In this document: positions 7,923 through 14,961 of the stretch, one piece after another
How the letters are laid out: each line of letters starts with the position of its first letter
Numbering within the stretch: position 1 is the first letter of the stretch
NCBI GenBank assembly: GCA_034927345.1
Contig: JAYFQE010000003.1
Coordinates: 1 to 64,000, forward strand
Reading direction: 5' to 3'
Source of the DNA: JAYFQE01 sp034927345
GTDB lineage: Bacteria; Bacillota; Clostridia; Saccharofermentanales; UBA5734
DNA: 64,000 nt
Program-made: the position numbers and the translations under genes
Notes under the pieces: model-generated
Database searches by the model: none
Seen by the model: only the letters and a program-made list of their open reading frames with translations
What the model was told of the DNA's origin: nothing

Positions 7923-9113
7923 TTATTCTTGTTTTCTATGATGATGCAGGACCAGCATCAGGCTGGCGGCCAGCGCCAGGAGAATACCGCCGATGAGCAA
8001 GCCCTGATTTGTTTCACCGGTCTGCGGGACTTGATCATCATCGATCTGGGTTGTGGGAGACAGTGTTGTGGTCGGCGTTTGCGTCGTCGTTGGTTCAACC
8101 AGAGGCAAGGTGCTGTCGGTTAAGATGATTGTCCCGGTTGTCGTCGGATTGGTCTCAACCGTTTCATTGACGCTGGTTGTCGGCGTGACTTCCGTTGTTT
8201 CGGTTGTGGGCGCCGGTTCATTGATGCTCACGCTGAAGGATTTGGTCTGCGTCGTCTCGCTGGGTTTGATGCCGATCACCGTCTGCGATTGGCAGGGATC
8301 CAACTGAACAGCGTCTTCACAGGTTTTAAAAGTGACAAAAACGCAGGCGCCGACGGATTTGTTCTTCAGTGTTGTCGCATAGAGCGTAAAGGTCGCGGCT
8401 GCATGGATATCATACAGCTTCAGCTGATAGTTGCCGCTGCCCGCGTCGATAATATCATAGGCGGCGTCGGCCAGTACCTGATCGGCAGCGTCCTTGACGG
8501 TAAAAACAATCGGCGCGCCTTCCGATGATTGAGCGAAAAAATTAAATGTATAGGTTGTTTCGCCATCTGAGCGATCCTGCGAATCCGGTGTCGGCGGATT
8601 AAGCGTCAGATTGTTGACGACACTCTCAGCCGAGGCCGGGAGACAGGGGGTTTTCGTATCATCCAGCAAATCGTTGTAGATCGCTTTGACCGCGGCGCTG
8701 GCTTCATCGGGTAAGCCTGTGCCATGGAGATAATGCCACAAAGCATATTGAACGGCGGTAATGCTATCCTTATCTGTTTTGTTCCAGGAATAATTCAGGA
8801 TCGCCCGGATCTTATTTTTAATGATTTCCGGAATGATTAAATGGGATGCGGCATATTCGAGCGATATTTTTACGTAATCTTTGTCGGTTCGAATCGGGGT
8901 CAATCTGTCGGCGCAAAAAGCAATATAACCTTTGCTCATATCGAATCTTTTGACGTAGATGCTATGTCCTTCCCAATAGGTGTGCCCGCTAATACCTGTC
9001 CCCTGGTAACGATAAAGGTCCGTTGTGTCGATTACTTCAGCGGATACCGCAAATACCGGCAGCAAAAATACCAGAACCATAACCAGAACCATGATAAGCC
9101 GTATCTTTTTCAC
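7923..9113 (-). CDS. LPXTG-like surface protein with thioester (TED) adhesin domain
   Basis: The protein has a signal peptide (KKIRLIMVLVMVLVFLLPVFAVSA), a thioester-type domain in which Cys of AFCADR and Gln of AVQYALW are the expected bond-forming pair, a middle Ig-like/Cna-like region, a Thr/Pro-rich stalk and a C-terminal sorting signal: VPQTGE, hydrophobic helix, HHHRKQE. Thioester domains in Gram-positive adhesins bond covalently to host or surface amines, and sortases attach such proteins to the wall. I chose a GTG at 9113 because it sits nine bases after AGGAGG, exactly as the ATG does in the paralogue at 14334. ATG 9119 is the alternative. No sortase gene is in the window. A conserved leader repeat and promoter lie upstream. 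Confidence 0.85.
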   Translation of the reverse strand: MKKIRLIMVLVMVLVFLLPVFAVSAEVIDTTDLYRYQGTGISGHTYWEGHSIYVKRFDMSKGYIAFCADRLTPIRTDKDYVKISLEYAASHLIIPEIIKNKIRAILNYSWNKTDKDSITAVQYALWHYLHGTGLPDEASAAVKAIYNDLLDDTKTPCLPASAESVVNNLTLNPPTPDSQDRSDGETTYTFNFFAQSSEGAPIVFTVKDAADQVLADAAYDIIDAGSGNYQLKLYDIHAAATFTLYATTLKNKSVGACVFVTFKTCEDAVQLDPCQSQTVIGIKPSETTQTKSFSVSINEPAPTTETTEVTPTTSVNETVETNPTTTGTIILTDSTLPLVEPTTTQTPTTTLSPTTQIDDDQVPQTGETNQGLLIGGILLALAASLMLVLHHHRKQE

Positions 9114-9254
9114 ATCCATACACCTCCTGTGCACATTGAATCAGCTGACACTTTAGCGTTGTGATCAGAATCGTAACAGAAATGAAAAACACCTCCCGTC
9201 AGTAAGTAAATCAACAAAATAAATAAAGTGTTTACTCTGTTGGTTCCTTGCTTT

Positions 9255-9314
9255 TCTGGAGGCAAGCTTCTCTTTTTTCAGCCTCGTTTTTTTGCGGACA
9301 AACGGGGTTAACCG
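9255..9314 (-). repeat. Leader repeat copy 1, upstream of surface protein gene
   Basis: Minus-strand order: GGTTAACCCCGTTTGTCC, then a short spacer, CGAGGCTGAAAA, and GCTTGCCTCCAGAA. GAGGC and GCCTC can pair as a hairpin stem. The same blocks recur at 14404, 14590 and 15999, always on the coding strand ahead of a surface-protein gene. It lies between a promoter (9366-9394) and the ribosome binding site, so it would be in the 5' untranslated RNA. I do not recognise it as a known riboswitch family. Confidence 0.7.
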
Positions 9315-9365
9315 GTATTCATTTATAAGGTTTATCTGAAACAATTTAGACTTCTACAGTTATAA

Positions 9366-9394
9366 ATTATAGCAGGGCGCTACATCCTTGTCAC
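9366..9394 (-). promoter_or_regulatory. Promoter of surface protein gene 1
   Basis: GTGACA (9389-9394), 17 bases, TATAAT (9366-9371). The downstream bases AACTGTAG also follow the matching promoter at 14704-14732, so the whole promoter-leader unit is shared by two paralogues. Confidence 0.7.
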
Positions 9395-9483
9395 TAACAT
9401 TATTTTCCTTCAACAGGATTCATAAAAAAGGGGCTGTCTCAAAATGAAGTGATCCCTGTCAAGTAGACAGTAAAAAAAGCAAA

Positions 9484-10407
9484 TTATTCAGTCGACATGG
9501 CCTGACTCCTGAATTCCAAGGGAGTCAGGCCATTCAAGTTCTTTTGGTATCGTTCAAAATTGTAAAAATGAATATAGTTTTCGACTGCGCTCCGTAAGTT
9601 GTCATAGTCATAGAATCGATTCAAGTGATACATCTCGGCTTTGAGCGTGCCCCAGAAACCCTCCATTGGCCCGTTGTCAATACAGCGTCCAATGCGCGAC
9701 ATGCTTTGGACAAGGCCTGCATCGTCAAGCTTGCGTTTGAAAACACCTGAAGTATACTGAATGCCTCGATCACTGTGAAACAAAGGTTTGGCGCCTGGAT
9801 TAGCTGCAAGAGCCCGATCAAGGGTCTCTAGAACAAGTGGAACATTATTGCTATGCCCAAGACAGAAGGATACAATTGAACGGTCTCTCATGTCAAAAAT
9901 TGCGCTCAAATAGGACTTCTGTGAATTGCCATAGGCCAGCTCAGTCACATCAGTCAGCCATTTCTGGTTAATAGCATCAGCTTGAAATTGTCGAGCCAGG
10001 AGGTTTTCTGCGGTAACCTGAGGGGTAACTCGAACATAGTTTTTTCGTTTGCGCCGGATCACGGAATGAAGCCCAATTTTGCGCATCAGGCGCCGAATGC
10101 GCTTGACGTTGTAACGCGTATCACTGTGTCGGTTAAGTGTGAGCGTTATGCGACGATAGCCATATATACCATTAACAGATTTATAAATTTCAATGATACG
10201 TGACAGTAACAGCTGATTTTCCAATTCTCGCTGGCTTGGTTTGCGGTTCTGCCATTTATAATACGCTGAGCGCCAAACTTCAAAAAATGCGCAAAGCTGT
10301 ACTAGAGGATATGCCTTCTCTTCATGTAATTGCTTTATTGCTTGGTATTGCGCTTCTTGGCGAATCTGGCTGAGATCAGCCCCCTTTCGATCTCGTCGGC
10401 TTTTTTT
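9484..10407 (-). CDS. IS3-family transposase OrfB (DDE integrase core), made by -1 frameshift from orfA
   Basis: The catalytic triad is visible as Asp in WLTDVTEL, Asp in HSDRGIQY and Glu in NGPMEGFWGTLKAE. The N-terminal helical region (YPLVQLCAFFEVWRSAYYKW) is typical of IS3 OrfB but has no ATG; the first alternative start inside it is a TTG at 10224. In the -1 frame relative to orfA the sequence is open from the A-run at 10401-10407, so OrfB is most likely produced as an OrfAB fusion. The interval given starts at that slip site. It mediates excision and insertion of the element and looks intact. Confidence 0.85.
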   Translation of the reverse strand, partial: KKSRRDRKGADLSQIRQEAQYQAIKQLHEEKAYPLVQLCAFFEVWRSAYYKWQNRKPSQRELENQLLLSRIIEIYKSVNGIYGYRRITLTLNRHSDTRYNVKRIRRLMRKIGLHSVIRRKRKNYVRVTPQVTAENLLARQFQADAINQKWLTDVTELAYGNSQKSYLSAIFDMRDRSIVSFCLGHSNNVPLVLETLDRALAANPGAKPLFHSDRGIQYTSGVFKRKLDDAGLVQSMSRIGRCIDNGPMEGFWGTLKAEMYHLNRFYDYDNLRSAVENYIHFYNFERYQKNLNGLTPLEFRSQAMSTE

Positions 10408-11051
10408 AAGACATCGTTCTCCATCTGCAACTGTCTGTTCTTCGCTTCCAGTAGCTTCAGTTCAGCCCGCGTTCGTTCCAATTCAGTCATATCGTTCAAT
10501 TCACGCCCGCGGCCACGATTGTCCTTAAGGCCTGAAATGCCCCGTTCTTTGTACTTGTGCGTCCAGGCATAAACTTGATTGTATGAAACTTGAAAAACAG
10601 CAGCTGTTGCCTGGTAATCCGAAGCATGCTCAATACAATAGCCAACAATCTCGATTCGCTCTGCACATGTAGTTTTTCGTCCCTTAGTCATGGGGTTTCG
10701 CCCTCCCTGATACTGCTTGAGGTTGCCTCCATGACTATTGTATTCCTTTAACCATCTTTGGACAGGTGCTTTATGGGGAATCCCATACTTGAGTGTCAGA
10801 TCAAACAGGGATATTCCGCCAACAAGATATTCTTGCAACACTTGCCGTTTGAATTCAGCAGAATAGGTCTGGTTAGTTGTTCGTCGCTTAAAAGCATCGA
10901 TTCCAAGTTGCCGATAGCGGTATGATCCTTGAGTAATACTGTTTAAAGACACGCCATATTCTTGTGACAATAGCTTTCTTGATTCACCGGCTAGATAACG
11001 CTTAAAGAGTTCTTCCCAGCACTCTAATGATAATTTCGATGCTCTGCCCAT
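10335..11051 (-). CDS. IS3-family OrfA, helix-turn-helix DNA-binding protein
   Basis: The 238-residue protein has two helix-turn-helix segments: residues 5-60 (SLECWEELFKRYLAGESRKLLSQEYGVS) and about 65-180 (FKRQVLQEYL...YGIPHKAPVQRWLKEY; ATAAVFQVSYNQVYAWTHKY). A leucine-rich coiled coil follows (ELERTRAELKLLEAKNRQLQMENDVLKK), as expected for IS150-type OrfA, which binds the element ends and dimerises. The coiled coil ends right at the frameshift run. The ATG at 11051 lies only about 60 bases inside the right end of the element, with weak ribosome binding. It looks complete. Confidence 0.85.
   Translation of the reverse strand: MGRASKLSLECWEELFKRYLAGESRKLLSQEYGVSLNSITQGSYRYRQLGIDAFKRRTTNQTYSAEFKRQVLQEYLVGGISLFDLTLKYGIPHKAPVQRWLKEYNSHGGNLKQYQGGRNPMTKGRKTTCAERIEIVGYCIEHASDYQATAAVFQVSYNQVYAWTHKYKERGISGLKDNRGRGRELNDMTELERTRAELKLLEAKNRQLQMENDVLKKADEIERGLISARFAKKRNTKQ
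10401..10407 (-). other. Programmed -1 frameshift site in the IS3-type element
   Basis: Seven adenines in the context TTA AAA AAA GCC give a slippery A-AAA-AAA heptamer in the correct phase of orfA. Slipping back one base enters a frame open without stops into orfB. Confidence 0.7.
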
Positions 11052-11296
11052 AAAAAATGATCCCCCATATGCAAACAGAATTTGTTTTTTCTCTGTCTAC
11101 TTATGGGGGATCATATCAAAAGTAGTGAAAACTACTCGAGAGATGGCTCCTTTTTCATACTAAAATCTTCAAGATTGCCTATTCCAGTACCAATTATCCA
11201 CACGATGTGGACACGAAGTGTGCCTGGCATCAGGTGATGTGGAAAACTGAGTATAGCAAACACACTATTTAGCAATTCTTTGAGCAAATATGCTAT

Positions 11297-12886
11297 TTAG
11301 GCAACATCAAGGCTATGCAACAATGTTTGACATCGTTTGTTCTGTATCTTGTTATGCAGTTTATTCAGATTATAACCCATGCAAAGCAGCGTATACTCGG
11401 TTCTGACGTTCTTCTTGCCTCGCAACAAGAAACGTCGAAAGCCATAATCTTCTTTGAGCACCCCAAATGCGCCCTCCACCTGGATAGACCGGTTCATGCG
11501 CAGCAGGATGCCAAACGGTGATGTGATATTATCGAGAGAAGCCTGACGAAGACCGAGGAATGTTTTAGCTACCTGCAGATGGCGATTGCCAGCGGCTTTG
11601 GTACAGCGGGATTTGACCGGACAACCGTCACAGCTTTGGCACTCGTAGATCTGAACCGTGGATATATAGCCGGATTTGGACTTCGGATGTTTCTGGTAAG
11701 CAGGCAACAACAAGCGGCCTTGTGGGCAGGTATAGGTGTCCGAAACTTCGTCATAGGCCATATTCCCAGCCCGGTAAGGGTCGTTGCGGTACTGCCGCGT
11801 TTTACTCTGCTCATAATTCTGAGGCTTGATGTAGGCTGTATAATTTTGTTCAGCCAGATAAATATAATTCTCTTCGCTTTCATACCCGGCATCCGCCACG
11901 ATATTCTGGTGCTTGTGGGAATGACTGGCCTGTAGCTTCTCCAGAAACGGAATCAGGGTCAGCTGGTCGCTTCGCTCGCTGCTGATATCTATGCCGACAA
12001 CATACTCGCCCTCGACGCCGATCTGGACATTGTAGCCTGGCTTGAGCTGGGAGTTACGCATGTGATCTTCTTTCATATGCATGAAGGTGGCGTCAGTATC
12101 TGTCTTGGAGAAACTGTTTCGTCCGTCAAACAGACTATTGTCGTGGTTATACTGCTCCTGTCGTTCAAGATAGCCACTGATTTCCTCATAATCACGCTGC
12201 AGTTGTGTCTTGTGCTGGCCTTTGCCATGCGCCAGCTGAACCCCACTGTCTGCAAGCTGGTCTTGCAGTTGCTTTTGTAATTGACGAAGATCTTCGATTG
12301 CGATCTTTTCAGGGACTGGCTGACCACCAGTAATCCGGTCAATGGCAGCTTTAGCCTTGGCCTGCAGCTTGACTTCATTTTTGGTTACGGCTTTCTTCCA
12401 GACGAAGCTATATTTATTGGCACTTGCTTCGATTTTTGTTCCATCGACAAAGAGGTTCGCAAAAGCGATTTCACCGTATTCATGGAGCTTTTCAACCAGT
12501 TGGCGGAATAGGTCATCCACGACGTCCGTCAGCCGTTCACTGCGAAACCGGGCGATGGTGTTGTGATCTGGGCTGGCTTGCCCCTGCAGCAGCCACATGA
12601 AGTTGATATCCCGACGACAGGCTGTTTCCAGGCCTCGGCTGCTGTAAATATTATTCATGTATCCATAGACCAGTACTTTGAATAGATTCTTCGGGGAGAC
12701 TGCCGGATTTCTCCCCAATCGGGAGTATGCCTGATACAGCTTGCTGTAGTCCAATTCCTCCATGACCTGGCTTAACAGTCTGACCGAATCGTCCGCTGGT
12801 ATAAGGATTCCTGTTTCGATGGGCAATGACAATTGCATATACCCGCCAAATTTGCTATAGTCGTGAGGTAATTTTATTTGTGTCAC
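11297..12886 (-). CDS. IS1182-family transposase
   Basis: The 529-residue protein matches the IS1182 type: N-terminal region (PADDSVRLLSQVMEELDYSKLYQAYSRLGRNPAVSPKNLFKVLVYGYMNN broken here into recognisable parts such as GRNPAVSP and YGYMNNIYSSR), then the catalytic segments FANLFVDGTKIEASANKYSF and NIVADAGYESEENY, a four-cysteine zinc-like region (CPQGR; CQSCDGCPVKSRC) and the C-terminal VEGAFGVLKEDYGFRRFLLRG with the expected Glu. The GTG at 12886 has no clear ribosome binding site; an ATG at codon 17 preceded by GGCGGG is a possible alternative. It is intact, although the left end of its element has been split by the IS3 insertion. Confidence 0.88.
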   Translation of the reverse strand: MTQIKLPHDYSKFGGYMQLSLPIETGILIPADDSVRLLSQVMEELDYSKLYQAYSRLGRNPAVSPKNLFKVLVYGYMNNIYSSRGLETACRRDINFMWLLQGQASPDHNTIARFRSERLTDVVDDLFRQLVEKLHEYGEIAFANLFVDGTKIEASANKYSFVWKKAVTKNEVKLQAKAKAAIDRITGGQPVPEKIAIEDLRQLQKQLQDQLADSGVQLAHGKGQHKTQLQRDYEEISGYLERQEQYNHDNSLFDGRNSFSKTDTDATFMHMKEDHMRNSQLKPGYNVQIGVEGEYVVGIDISSERSDQLTLIPFLEKLQASHSHKHQNIVADAGYESEENYIYLAEQNYTAYIKPQNYEQSKTRQYRNDPYRAGNMAYDEVSDTYTCPQGRLLLPAYQKHPKSKSGYISTVQIYECQSCDGCPVKSRCTKAAGNRHLQVAKTFLGLRQASLDNITSPFGILLRMNRSIQVEGAFGVLKEDYGFRRFLLRGKKNVRTEYTLLCMGYNLNKLHNKIQNKRCQTLLHSLDVA

Positions 12887-12906
12887 AACTATAATTTTAC
12901 CGGATT

Positions 12907-12932
12907 AACGGGTTCTTCGGAACCCGTTTTTT
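12907..12932 (+). terminator. Strong hairpin with T-run near the right end of the IS1182 element
   Basis: AACGGGTTC-TTCG-GAACCCGTT with a UUCG tetraloop, followed by TTTT on the plus strand. It may insulate the transposase gene from outside transcription, a common arrangement in insertion sequences. Confidence 0.6.
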
Positions 12933-12945
12933 CGTTTTTAGATAT

Positions 12946-12991
12946 AAAAAAAGGGACCCTCTCAAAATTTCTCTTTTTGAGACAGCCCCTT
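12946..12991 (-). terminator. Terminator of surface protein gene 2, overlapping the IS1182 end
   Basis: On the minus strand AAGGGG-CTGT-CTCAAAA pairs with TTTTGAG-AGGG-TCCCTT around an AGAGAAA loop and is followed by seven T. The upper arm is the IS terminal repeat itself, so element end and host terminator share the stem. Confidence 0.65.
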
Positions 12992-13020
12992 CTTCTATTC
13001 AATGATTAGGAATAATTTCC

Positions 13021-14334
13021 TTACTCGTGCAGTTTGCGGCGGCGCAGGAGAAGCACCAGACTGCCGGCTAAGGCAATGAGGATGCCGCCGATCAGGATAC
13101 CCTGGTTCGCTTCACCGGTTTTGGGGATTTCATCATCCTTGATCTCGGTGGTTGCCGCTGTGGTTGCCGAAGGATCTGTTATGGTTGTGGCATCGGCAAT
13201 CGTCGATGTGGTCGGAACGACCAGCGGAATGGTTTCATCGGTGATCCTGATGGTGGTTTCCGCGGCGGTCGTGGTCTCGTTAACCGCTGTGGTTTCCGCG
13301 GCGGTCGTGGTGGTCTCGGCTACGGTTGTCGTTTCGGCTGCGGTTGTGGTGGTCTCGGCTACGGTTGTCGTTTCAGCAGCAGTTGTGGTGGTCTCGGCAA
13401 CGGTTGTCGTCTCGGCGGCCGTTGTGGTCGGCTGCGGCAGAACAAAGCTTACGTTGAAAGAACGGCTTTGAGTGGTTTCACTCGGTTTGATGCCGACAAC
13501 AGTCTGAGAGAAACTCTTGTCCAGAACGTTGATGCCTTCTATTTGTTTAAAAGTAACAAAGGCGCCGGCGCCGACGGATTTGTTTTTCAAGGTTGTCGCC
13601 GTCAGGTTGAAGCTGGAAGCAGCGGTGATATTGTTAAAGGTTATCGTGTAGGTTCCATCGGCATTTTTCACGATTGTATAATCCGTGCCGGAAACTAATT
13701 CATGATTGGCGCCATCTTTGACTGTAAAAACAATGGCCGCGCCGGTTGAAGAAACAGCGGTGAATTTGAACGTATAGGTTGTGGTTCCCGACGCAATTTC
13801 CTGCGACGCGGATGACGGGCCGGTCAGGGTCAGGGTGTTGACAATGGCTTCGGCGGAGGCAGCGATGCCCGGTGTTTCGACATCGCTGAGCAATTTGGCG
13901 TAGATCGCTTTTATCCCCGTATTTGCCTGAGCAGGCAAGTTTGTGCCGTTGATGAAATGCCATAAAGCATATTGAACAGCAATTACGTTGTCATGATCTT
14001 TCTTGTCCCAGGCATAATTTAAAATCGCGCGGATTTTGCTGGCGGTACCGACAGGGATAATTCCATTTGTTGTGCTTTCGGCAAGCTCCAAAGGGACTTT
14101 TACATAAGGCGAAGTTTTGTTGATATAAGTATTGATATCAGCGCAATAGGCAATATTGCCATCGCTCATGTTAAATCTCTCGACAGTCGTTAAATAAGGA
14201 TCATTGAAAAGCAAACCGGTTCCCAGCCATTTGTAGGTTTTTGTATAATCGATGGTTTCTGCAGAAACGGTAAAAATCGGCAGCATAATCATCAGCACTA
14301 AAGTAACAACCAAGACGATTCTGAATTTTTTCAT
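13021..14334 (-). CDS. LPXTG-like surface protein with thioester domain and AETTT stalk repeats
   Basis: The layout is: signal peptide (MKKFRIVLVVTLVLMIMLPIFTVSA); thioester-type domain with Cys in IAYCADIN and Gln in AVQYALWHF; a domain with paired Thr/Ser strands and the segment TTLKNKSVGAGAFVTFK shared with the 9113 paralogue; a stalk made of tandem AETTTVAETTTTA units; and the sorting signal IPKTGE, hydrophobic helix, LRRRKLHE. The ATG at 14334 follows GGGAGG at nine bases and replaces an upstream in-frame start 27 codons earlier that lies in the leader. It is a close relative of the gene at 7923. Thioester adhesins are thought to form covalent bonds with targets; the ligand here is unknown. 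Two leader repeats stand upstream. Confidence 0.85.
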   Translation of the reverse strand: MKKFRIVLVVTLVLMIMLPIFTVSAETIDYTKTYKWLGTGLLFNDPYLTTVERFNMSDGNIAYCADINTYINKTSPYVKVPLELAESTTNGIIPVGTASKIRAILNYAWDKKDHDNVIAVQYALWHFINGTNLPAQANTGIKAIYAKLLSDVETPGIAASAEAIVNTLTLTGPSSASQEIASGTTTYTFKFTAVSSTGAAIVFTVKDGANHELVSGTDYTIVKNADGTYTITFNNITAASSFNLTATTLKNKSVGAGAFVTFKQIEGINVLDKSFSQTVVGIKPSETTQSRSFNVSFVLPQPTTTAAETTTVAETTTTAAETTTVAETTTTAAETTTVAETTTTAAETTAVNETTTAAETTIRITDETIPLVVPTTSTIADATTITDPSATTAATTEIKDDEIPKTGEANQGILIGGILIALAGSLVLLLRRRKLHE

Positions 14335-14403
14335 TTTCGTACACCTCCCGTGTAATCCCATCTCATAATTCATATCAAAAGCGAACTTTATTAAGCTTGC
14401 ATG

Positions 14404-14460
14404 TTCTGGAGGCAAGCGCTCCGTTTTCAGCCTCGCTTTTGGGGATAAACGGGGTTAACC
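14404..14460 (-). repeat. Leader repeat copy 2, proximal to surface protein gene 2
   Basis: Same blocks as copy 1: GGTTAACCCCGTTTATCC, GCGAGGCTGAAAAC, GCTTGCCTCCAGAA. It lies about 70 bases upstream of the start at 14334. Bases differ mainly in the spacers and hairpin loop while the GAGGC/GCCTC arms stay fixed. Confidence 0.7.
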
Positions 14461-14589
14461 CTGATTTAATTTTATCGGAATTTTTATGATGACCGGACAA
14501 ACATGTTCTTAAATATAAAAACACCCCCATTTCAGTAAGCAAATCAACAAAATAAACTAAACCGATCTACTTTGTTGTTTTGCCTGCTT

Positions 14590-14648
14590 TTCTGGAGGCA
14601 AGCTACTCTCTTTTCAGCCTCGTTTTTACGGACAAACGGGGTTAACCG
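14590..14648 (-). repeat. Leader repeat copy 3, distal tandem copy
   Basis: A second full copy, about 190 bases upstream of copy 2 and much more like copy 1. The similarity to copy 1 continues past the repeat through about 14520 (the TTTTGTTGATTTGCTTACTG block) to a GGGGGTGTTTTT segment that looks like a ribosome binding site without a gene behind it. Confidence 0.7.
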
Positions 14649-14703
14649 GTATTCACTCTTATTTGTGATTCATGATGTCACTTAAGAATCACTACAGTTT
14701 CAG

Positions 14704-14732
14704 ATTATAGCATGTCATTTTTCATTTGTCAT
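14704..14732 (-). promoter_or_regulatory. Promoter of surface protein gene 2 leader
   Basis: ATGACA (14727-14732), 17 bases, TATAAT (14704-14709), followed by AACTGTAG. It is nearly the same as the promoter at 9366-9394 and lies upstream of both leader copies. Confidence 0.7.
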
Positions 14733-14881
14733 TATAATTTAAAGGCAATTTAGTACAAATTTGCGAAAAATGCATAAAACACAAATCTTCATCAGCAAGA
14801 AGCAGATTAGCCGGAAAAAGAGAAGCTGCGCTTTATTATCCTTTGATATTCATGATTGCTTGCCGCTTCGGCAAACAGCCG

Positions 14882-14914
14882 AAAAAAAAGGATGCCCGCT
14901 TTTTGCGGGCATCC
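14882..14914 (-). terminator. Intrinsic terminator of surface protein gene 3
   Basis: GGATGCCCGC and GCGGGCATCC pair perfectly around a five-base loop and are followed on the minus strand by eight T. It lies about 50 bases after the stop of the gene at 14962. Confidence 0.9.
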
Positions 14915-14961
14915 GATGTTTTATTGCGGGACAAACGATATGAAAATTGAGTCAGGCCGTT

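Larger units (their letters stand above)
9450..11113 (-). mobile_element. IS3-family insertion sequence (IS150-like) nested in the IS1182 element
   Basis: The ends are imperfect inverted repeats: TGATCCC...AAGTAGACAG...AAAAAA...CAAATT at 9450-9485, mirrored at about 11079-11113 with GGGATCA at the outer end. Between them are orfA and orfB in overlapping frames, the normal IS3 layout. The length of about 1.66 kb is on the long side for the family, because orfA is a long version with two helix-turn-helix regions. No matching target-site duplication is visible at the outer borders. Confidence 0.85.
9430..12989 (-). mobile_element. IS1182-family insertion sequence, interrupted by an IS3-family element
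   Basis: The left end GGGGCTGTCTCAAAA (9430-9444) and its inverted copy (12975-12989) form 15-base perfect terminal repeats of the type seen in IS1182-family elements. The IS1182-type transposase at 11297-12886 lies between them. Only 20 bases of the left end remain before the IS3-type element starts at 9450. Without that insert the element would be about 1.9 kb. No clear target duplication is seen. It sits between two surface-protein genes, with its right end forming part of a terminator stem for the gene at 13021. Confidence 0.8.

Noticed and set aside
9255..9314. Leader repeat as a c-di-GMP-I (GEMM) riboswitch
   Set aside because: The plus strand contains ACGGGGTTA, which recalls the GEMM 3' end, but the genes are on the minus strand and the GGCAAACC and CGCAAAGCC cores are missing in both directions.
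9430..12989. Composite transposon made of two insertion sequences
   Set aside because: The two elements are of different families and one lies within the ends of the other, so this is nesting and not a pair flanking cargo genes.
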